Assembly: GCA_946534715.1 (NCBI GenBank)
Contig: CAMNCW010000036.1
Location: 19,820-83,819, forward strand
DNA from: an uncultured Bacteroidales bacterium
GTDB lineage: Bacteria > Bacteroidota > Bacteroidia > Bacteroidales > Paludibacteraceae
Reading direction: 5' to 3'
DNA length: 64,000 nucleotides
The notes under the pieces were generated by a model that was not told the origin of the DNA, did no database searches, and was given only the letters and a program-made list of their open reading frames with translations. Shown here in pieces: positions 59,390-64,000 of the stretch. Position 1 is the stretch's first letter, and each line of letters starts with the position of its first letter. Both the position numbers and the translations under genes were made by a program.

Positions 59390-61600
59390 TTAATTTCCCA
59401 AGTCGCAATGGAACTTCAGCCGCACGAGCCGCACATGCATCTCGTCGTAGTAGTCTTCGCCTAATTCCTCCATCGCCTTTTGGATATTATCATCGTCGGC
59501 GTTCTTGAAATAATTGTATATGTCGGCTTCCTCGTCCGGATCTACCACTTCTTTGATGAAATAATTGATGTTGATCTTCGTTCCGCTGAACACAATCGCC
59601 TCCAATTCGTCCATCATCTCTTCCATGGACATACCGTTGCTCTCTGCCAAGTCGTCGAGGTCCACACGCCGGTCGATCGCCTGAATGATCTGTTTCTTGC
59701 GGGTGCTCTTCTTGGCTACCGTACGGATACGCATATCGTCCGGGCGGATGATCTCGTTTTCGTCCACGTATTCCTTGATCACGCGCAGGAACTCGTCGCC
59801 GTAACGTTTCGCCTTAGCCACACCCACACCCGGAATGAGCAGCAACTCATCCATCGTGATAGGATAGGTGGTAGCCATCGCTTCCAGACTCGGGTCCTGG
59901 AAAATAACGAACGGCGGCACTTCGCTCTTCTTTGCTACCTTGCGGCGTATATCTTTCAAGATCGAGAACAGCACTTCGTCCGCGGCAGCACAGGTAGCTC
60001 CTGCGCCGTCCATCAGATCCTCATCCTCGTCATGTACCTCTATCGGCACTTCGAATTTACCCGGCTTGCGGATGAATTTCGTACCTTCCTTGGTCAACTT
60101 CAAATCGCCGTATGAATCGACATCCTTTGTGATCATGCCGACCAGCAATGCTTGCCTCAAAATGGCATGCAGCGTGCTCTCCTCCTCGTCACTCGCAGCG
60201 CCGAAGTTCTCCAATTCGTCGTGGTGATAACTCATCACTTCCGCGGTCTGGTTGCCGTGCAGAATATCTACAATATGCTCCGCTTTGTGCTTCTCGTTCA
60301 CTTGCTGGATGGTCTCCAATGCCAACTGCAGCAACTCGCTCGCATCTACTTTCTTGTACGTCTTGCGGCAGTTGTCGCAGTTACCGCATTTCTCCTCGTT
60401 GTATTCCTCGCCGAAGTAGTGCAGCAGCAGTTTCCGCCGGCAGATTGTACTCTCCGCATAGCTCTGCGTCTCAAACAGCAACTGGTTGCCGATGCCGATC
60501 TCTTTCGGCGTCTTGTCTTTCTGGAAACGGCGCAAACGCTCGATGTCGTCCGGGCTGTAGAAACAGAGGCAGTAACCCTCGCCGCCGTCACGGCCTGCGC
60601 GACCTGTCTCCTGATAATAGCCCTCCAGACTCTTCGGAATGTCGTAATGTACCACAAACCGCACATCCGGCTTGTCGATACCCATACCGAAAGCGATGGT
60701 GGCTACAATCACCTGGCATTCTTCCATCAGGAACGCATCCTGGTTTGCGCTTCGCGTTGCTGCATCCATGCCGGCGTGATAGGCTCTCGCACTAATACCG
60801 TTCACTTGCAGCACTTGTGCCAAGTCTTCCACTTCCTTGCGCGCGAGACAATATACTATACCGCTTTTTCCTTCCATCCCGCGGATGAAACGGACTAAGT
60901 CTTTATCTACGTCAGCCGTCTTTGGGCGTACTTCGTAATACAGGTTCGGGCGGTTGAAACTGCTCTTGAACACCGTTGCGTCCGGCATCCCTAAGTTCTT
61001 CTGAATGTCCTTCTGCACTTTCGGCGTAGCCGTAGCCGTCAACGCGATGATCGGCGCTTTGCCGATACGTTGTACCATACTGCGGATCTGGCTGTACTCC
61101 GGACGGAAATCGTGACCCCATTCCGAGATACAATGTGCCTCATCTACGGCGTAGAAACTGATCTTCACGCCTTGCAGGAAGTCCACGTTCTCTGCTTTCT
61201 GCAAACTCTCGGGTGCCAAATACAGCAACTTCGTCTTGCCGGATAATACATCCTCTTTGACCGCTGCTATCTCCGGCCTGCTCAAACTCGAGTTGATGAA
61301 ATGTGCCACGCCTTCTACCTCCGAGTAGTTGCGCATGGCATCCACTTGGTTTTTCATCAATGCGATCAGAGGCGAGATAACAATCGCCATACCGTCCATA
61401 ATCAGCGACGGTAACTGGAAACAAAGACTCTTACCGCCGCCGGTTGGCATCAGTACGAATGTGTCTTTTCCTTCCATTACGTTTCTGATAATGGCTTCTT
61501 GGTTGCCTTTGAACGTATTAAATCCGAAATACGTTTGCAGCGCCCCAACTAATTCCTCATGTGTTATATCCATAATTTTTTCGTATATTCCTTTTGTCAT
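59390..61600 (-). CDS. recQ: ATP-dependent DNA helicase RecQ
   Basis: A RecQ helicase of about 736 residues. Walker A VLMPTGGGKSLCFQLPSL, the DEAH box AVDEAHCISEWGHDFRP and the motif VI region YYQETGRAGRDGGEGYCLCF are present. The RQC zinc-binding Cys are CRRKLLLHYF...CGNCDNC, and an HRDC domain is near residues 575-650. The promoter -7 box at 61708-61715 puts the transcription start near 61700, so the track start at 61819 is impossible. ATG 61600 (MTKGIYEK) or 61573 (MDITHEEL) is used. The C-terminal region (about 655-736) is of unknown function, as in other Bacteroidota RecQ. Confidence 0.94.
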   Translation of the reverse strand: MTKGIYEKIMDITHEELVGALQTYFGFNTFKGNQEAIIRNVMEGKDTFVLMPTGGGKSLCFQLPSLIMDGMAIVISPLIALMKNQVDAMRNYSEVEGVAHFINSSLSRPEIAAVKEDVLSGKTKLLYLAPESLQKAENVDFLQGVKISFYAVDEAHCISEWGHDFRPEYSQIRSMVQRIGKAPIIALTATATPKVQKDIQKNLGMPDATVFKSSFNRPNLYYEVRPKTADVDKDLVRFIRGMEGKSGIVYCLARKEVEDLAQVLQVNGISARAYHAGMDAATRSANQDAFLMEECQVIVATIAFGMGIDKPDVRFVVHYDIPKSLEGYYQETGRAGRDGGEGYCLCFYSPDDIERLRRFQKDKTPKEIGIGNQLLFETQSYAESTICRRKLLLHYFGEEYNEEKCGNCDNCRKTYKKVDASELLQLALETIQQVNEKHKAEHIVDILHGNQTAEVMSYHHDELENFGAASDEEESTLHAILRQALLVGMITKDVDSYGDLKLTKEGTKFIRKPGKFEVPIEVHDEDEDLMDGAGATCAAADEVLFSILKDIRRKVAKKSEVPPFVIFQDPSLEAMATTYPITMDELLLIPGVGVAKAKRYGDEFLRVIKEYVDENEIIRPDDMRIRTVAKKSTRKKQIIQAIDRRVDLDDLAESNGMSMEEMMDELEAIVFSGTKININYFIKEVVDPDEEADIYNYFKNADDDNIQKAMEELGEDYYDEMHVRLVRLKFHCDLGN

Positions 61601-61602
61601 CT

Positions 61603-61690
61603 TCTCTTCCCCCTTTAGGGCGGGTGAAGGGCTTTGCCCGATCGAGCGTCCAAAGGACGGTCGTAGAACAAAGTGAGGGGGTCTTTCCCT
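61603..61690. repeat. Long G/C palindromic repeat in recQ leader
   Basis: CTTCCCCCTTTAGGGCGGG opens and GTGAGGGGGTC closes a unit with about 45 extra bases between. It lies between promoter and ATG 61600, so it would be in the recQ leader RNA. Confidence 0.7.
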
Positions 61691-61703
61691 TTTCCTCAAT
61701 TTG

Positions 61704-61809
61704 GCTGCAAAGATACAACAAATTTTGCACATATGCAAGCGTTCGGGCATTTTTTTTGAAAAAAAAAGCGATTTATCGCGATTATTAGTATGTCGAACGG
61801 TTATTGGGA
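61704..61809. repeat. Promoter-bearing repeat, copy 1
   Basis: About 106 bp nearly identical to 63897-64000: promoter boxes, a T-run/A-run pair, the palindrome GCGAT-TT-ATCGC (61768-61779) and ATTATTAG. The first about 85 bp differ only in homopolymer length and a single base; the rest has more substitutions. Confidence 0.85.
61708..61739 (-). promoter_or_regulatory. recQ promoter
   Basis: On the minus strand CTTGCATATG starts at 61739 and TATCTTTG occupies 61715-61708, spacing 20. Predicted start near 61700, about 100 nt before the chosen ATG. Confidence 0.75.
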
Positions 61810-61925
61810 GCTTGCTCACAGATAATTGTCCGGCATACTAATAAGCAGGGACGTTTGTCCCTTTTTTCAAAAAAAAATGCCCGCCCTTGCTTATGTTCAG
61901 CAAAATGCGAAAGTATTTTCGGAGG
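61810..61925. repeat. Inverted, degenerate copy of the promoter-bearing repeat
   Basis: Read on the minus strand it parallels copy 1 (ATTAGTATGCCGGAC against ATTAGTATGTCGAAC; GGGCATTTTTTTTTGAAAAA shared). Copy 1 and this unit together make an imperfect palindrome of about 200 bp centred near 61810. Confidence 0.65.
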
Positions 61926-62226
61926 ATTCCTTGTTTGCTTTGCAAATAAGGGCGTGCCGAAGTACTACAAATTTTGCATATATGCCCGCCCTTGCTTATG
62001 TCCGGCAAAATGCGAAAGTATTTTCGGCGGGTGGAGAAGCCAATTGACTTTTGGCTTCGAAAAGGGAAGGCTGTCGGGGAGACAAAGCTGACCGAGAATT
62101 GCGGGAGGGCCGAAGTACTACAAATTTCCCATATACGCAATTATTTTTTTCTTTTCGTTCACAAAGGAAACAAAGGACACAAATTATTTCTTTAAGTCAA
62201 AAATTACCAAAAATGTTCTTTCATTT
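61820..62226. other. Noncoding repeat mosaic between recQ and AbiEii
   Basis: About 400 bp made largely of the repeat units described here. ORFs across it translate the repeat (RPCLC-AKCESIFGG twice) and are not credible genes. No terminator for the AbiE operon is obvious beyond the T-rich stretch near 62145. Confidence 0.75.
61877..62030. repeat. 49-bp direct repeat pair
   Basis: ATGCCCGCCCTTGCTTATGT... at 61877-61925 and 61982-62030, 3 mismatches, 105 bp apart. Each contains CTTGCTTATG and TATTTTCG, like a decayed plus-strand promoter (spacing 24). Between and after them GCCGAAGTACTACAAATTT occurs at about 61955 and 62109, like decayed minus-strand promoters. Confidence 0.8.
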
Positions 62227-63228
62227 TCACTCCCGAAACCGTTCCTCCAATTCCTTCATTCTTGCTATTAATTGCTCAAAGGGCAACTTCTCCCCGTAGA
62301 TCATAGTTCCGCTCATCCGCTGATAATCTTCTTTCCATTCACGCATCCAGCGTTCCGGCGGCGTAAGGCACAACTCCGCGCGCATATGTTCATTATAATC
62401 TACTCCCGCCATCGCGGTAAAAGCCATCCGATGCTGACGAATATGCTCCCATAATGCATCATCCTTCACCGCCGCTATTGCAAACGGCTTATCCATCATT
62501 CGCTCTATGTCATACAAGTGCCGGCTCCTGCGGTTGGCCGACAATGACTCGCGCTCAATAGAGAACAACTCATGCAGCAGAAATACCTTCTCCAAGAATG
62601 TCTTTTGCGGAGCAGCTACGCTAATCGCTACATTCTTATAATCCTCTACCGGCAACACTTCCGATACCATACTGCGGCATATAATCTCCTCCGTCGGCTC
62701 TATCAACGAACGAGCACCCACTTCCAATTTCACTACTGGCTGCACGTACGATATGGAACTTTCTTCGTATAAACTGCGGTAATACAGACTGATCACGCGC
62801 GGTTCGGGATATGTACCGTCACCCTCGCCATCCGGCTGTACTTCCAACCGGCACTCACCCGATAAACCTGCATCGTCCAACGCCTGCTGCAACCACCCGG
62901 CTAACTCTTGAGCTACAAACAACGACGAATGCTTGCGCAAACTCTTGATCTGCTTCTTCGTCGGCAAATCCGTCAGTCCGAAATAAGCAGGATTGATAGC
63001 CAAGTCAATATCCTCCGAAAAACGCTCTATTAGGTTCCATCCCTTGCTCAAACTCGTTCCTCCCTTGAATACCAACTGATCCGCAATCTCCAGATCAAAC
63101 ACGATGTTCAATATTTGGCTCACCCACCAATCTTTCTCTATAATCGGCTCGGGCAATCCCTTTTTCTGAGCGGTCAGCAAAAAGGCCTGACGACGCTGCT
63201 CGTCTGTGTATTTCAAAAATGCAACCAT
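62227..63228 (-). CDS. AbiEii-type nucleotidyltransferase toxin
   Basis: A 333-residue protein of the nucleotidyl transferase AbiEii/AbiGii toxin family. The active site is seen in LVFKGGTSLSKGWNLIERFS followed by EDIDLAINP (GG-S and DXD-like Asp). AbiE toxins are NTases of type IV toxin-antitoxin systems that can abort phage infection. The gene is 3 nt after the AbiEi-like gene in the usual antitoxin-toxin order. Whether this pair defends against phage is not shown by sequence. Confidence 0.85.
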   Translation of the reverse strand: MVAFLKYTDEQRRQAFLLTAQKKGLPEPIIEKDWWVSQILNIVFDLEIADQLVFKGGTSLSKGWNLIERFSEDIDLAINPAYFGLTDLPTKKQIKSLRKHSSLFVAQELAGWLQQALDDAGLSGECRLEVQPDGEGDGTYPEPRVISLYYRSLYEESSISYVQPVVKLEVGARSLIEPTEEIICRSMVSEVLPVEDYKNVAISVAAPQKTFLEKVFLLHELFSIERESLSANRRSRHLYDIERMMDKPFAIAAVKDDALWEHIRQHRMAFTAMAGVDYNEHMRAELCLTPPERWMREWKEDYQRMSGTMIYGEKLPFEQLIARMKELEERFRE

Positions 63229-63231
63229 AAT

Positions 63232-63843
63232 TTAGCTATTATCTATCGCCTCCATCGCGATTGTTTGTACCCAATCCGGCATCAGTGCCAAATCGTGCTG
63301 AATGCTATGTCTGTCCTCTTTCTGCAATAGGGCTAATACATGCGCCTTCTGCTCCTCTGTCAGATGCTCCCTTCCAATCTCCTTCAGCGCAAAGGTTACC
63401 AGCATCGCAGTCCTGTTCTGAAAGGCAATATTCCGCAAAGCAGTATGCACAAACTGCATCGTATGACCATCTGCCAACTCAATACTCCTTGTCCGACCGC
63501 TCGTCAGATATACAAACCGCATTGGTAACTGCTCCGATAGTCCTAACCGGTTCAACGCATGAACACCCGTCGGAACGATCTTAGCCCGCTCTTTCTTTGC
63601 TATCGCATTGGCTATATCGTCATACGATGGTGGCAAATAACCCGTGCCCCAAACCTTGTCTTTCTTCGGATAGCAATATATCCCGCGAGAAACCCGAACC
63701 ACGTGACCTTGTTTCTCTAATTGTTCTAATGCTTTTTGCACCCTTTTGGGATTCGAATAGTGCGCATAATCGTCCTTTGTGAACACCACACCCCTGCCGC
63801 GTTTTTTCAAACTCGTTAATATATCATTATCAACACTTTCCAT
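63232..63843 (-). CDS. AbiEi-like antitoxin / DUF6088 family protein
   Basis: A 203-residue protein from the ATG at 63843 (MESVDNDIL). An N-terminal winged HTH (RGRGVVFTKDDYAHYSNPKR, VQKALEQLEKQGHVVRVSRG) and a C-terminal domain with GVHALNRLGLSEQLPMRFVY match the AbiEi/DUF6088 group of antitoxin repressors that control their own operon. The promoter -7 box at 63901-63908 rules out the track start at 63903. It pairs with the AbiEii-like toxin downstream. Confidence 0.82.
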   Translation of the reverse strand: MESVDNDILTSLKKRGRGVVFTKDDYAHYSNPKRVQKALEQLEKQGHVVRVSRGIYCYPKKDKVWGTGYLPPSYDDIANAIAKKERAKIVPTGVHALNRLGLSEQLPMRFVYLTSGRTRSIELADGHTMQFVHTALRNIAFQNRTAMLVTFALKEIGREHLTEEQKAHVLALLQKEDRHSIQHDLALMPDWVQTIAMEAIDNS

Positions 63844-63896
63844 ACTATTTTTCTCCTGAATTTTTTCGCTAATTTGTATATATATTTGCGAAAATC

Positions 63897-64000
63897 GCTG
63901 CAAAGATACAACAAATTTTGCACATATGCAAGCGTTCGGGCATTTTTTTGAAAAAAAAGCGATTTATCGCGAATTATTAGGATATAGGACGGCTGTCGGG
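63897..64000. repeat. Promoter-bearing repeat, copy 2 (runs to window end)
   Basis: Direct repeat of 61704-61809 upstream of the AbiEi-like gene. The match continues to the last base (GGACGGCTGTCGGG against GAACGGTTATTGGG), so the element is cut by the window edge. GGCTGTCGGG also occurs at 62069. Confidence 0.85.
63901..63932 (-). promoter_or_regulatory. AbiE operon promoter
   Basis: CTTGCATATG starts at 63932 and TATCTTTG occupies 63908-63901 on the minus strand, spacing 20. Same boxes as recQ because both lie in copies of one repeat. Predicted start near 63894, about 50 nt before the ATG. Confidence 0.75.

Noticed and set aside
61601-61819. Extended N-terminus of RecQ (73 extra residues in the track)
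   Set aside because: The stretch spans the promoter -7 and -33 boxes and a G/C palindromic repeat, so it cannot all be translated from that promoter.
61804-62091. 95-codon ORF with an internally repeated peptide (RPCLC-AKCESIFGG)
   Set aside because: The protein repeat is only the translation of the 49-bp noncoding direct repeat; no other coding support.
1-64000. tRNA, rRNA, insertion sequence or prophage
   Set aside because: No cloverleaf-like sequence ending in CCA, rRNA segment, transposase or phage structural ORF was recognised on either strand; I could not run a covariance search.

Overview
The window is a contiguous 64 kb piece of a Bacteroidota chromosome, almost certainly order Bacteroidales. 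Evidence: a SusC/SusD pair, GldG, C-terminal tails resembling type IX secretion (T9SS) sorting signals, a BspA-like LRR protein, the soj/spo0J-DUF5683-MltD gene order, and promoters of the Bacteroidota type (TTTG at -33, TAnnTTTG at -7). Coding density is high and genes are packed head to tail, often with 4-nt ATGA or TTGA stop/start overlaps. At least seven genes appear to start at TTG. No rRNA, tRNA, CRISPR array, transposase or prophage was seen. Species cannot be named from the sequence.

Layout. (1) 1-4.4 kb, plus strand: the 3' part of a YfhO-type membrane protein and three glycosyltransferases. (2) 11.1-4.4 kb, minus strand: a tightly coupled cassette (MerR-like regulator, GtrB-like polyprenyl-phosphate glycosyltransferase, SDR epimerase/reductase, NDP-hexose 2,3-dehydratase, Gfo/Idh/MocA reductase, GtrA-like flippase, GT-C-like membrane protein). 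It reads as a Gtr-type glycan-decoration module with its own 2-deoxysugar pathway. (3) 24.2-11.1 kb, minus strand: DHH phosphoesterase, SurA/PpiC-type foldase, GldG, LysM and beta-barrel envelope proteins, then a promoter and KduI, DUF4861, a heptosyltransferase-like GT9, ParA, ParB, DUF5683 and MltD. (4) 24.3-26.7 kb, plus strand: a TrmH-family methyltransferase and a membrane-anchored sensor/AraC regulator. (5) 27.2-35.9 kb, plus strand: an MFS sugar transporter, a lipoprotein, SusC, SusD and a secreted SusE/F-like protein with a T9SS-like tail, probably an alpha-glucan uptake locus with no glycoside hydrolase in view. (6) 36.2-41.6 kb, plus strand: glucosaminidase, DUF721, MutS2, a beta-barrel protein and a metallophosphoesterase lipoprotein. 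(7) 61.7-41.6 kb, minus strand: recQ, rimO, HU, an HU-TM-LysM protein, uvrA, a CapD-like epimerase, a WecA-like transferase, ABC-F, a polysaccharide deacetylase, two GT4 enzymes, a PL9-like pectate lyase and a BspA-like LRR protein. (8) 61.7-64 kb: an AbiE-type toxin/antitoxin pair embedded in a mosaic of promoter-bearing repeats.

The most unusual content is repetitive DNA that interacts with genes. Heptanucleotide tracts (CAATTNT, ATTGTGM and relatives) sit at many gene junctions and also inside ORFs, in multiples that keep the frame. G/C-rich palindromic repeats (CCCCCTYTGAGAGGGGG type) are also embedded in frame. Tracts with an 11-bp period occur at three loci. Six promoters share an extended YTTGCATAT -33 element at exactly 20 bp from TAnnTTTG. 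The HU-TM-LysM protein, which could tie nucleoid to cell wall, and the deoxysugar Gtr cassette are the best candidates for new biology.
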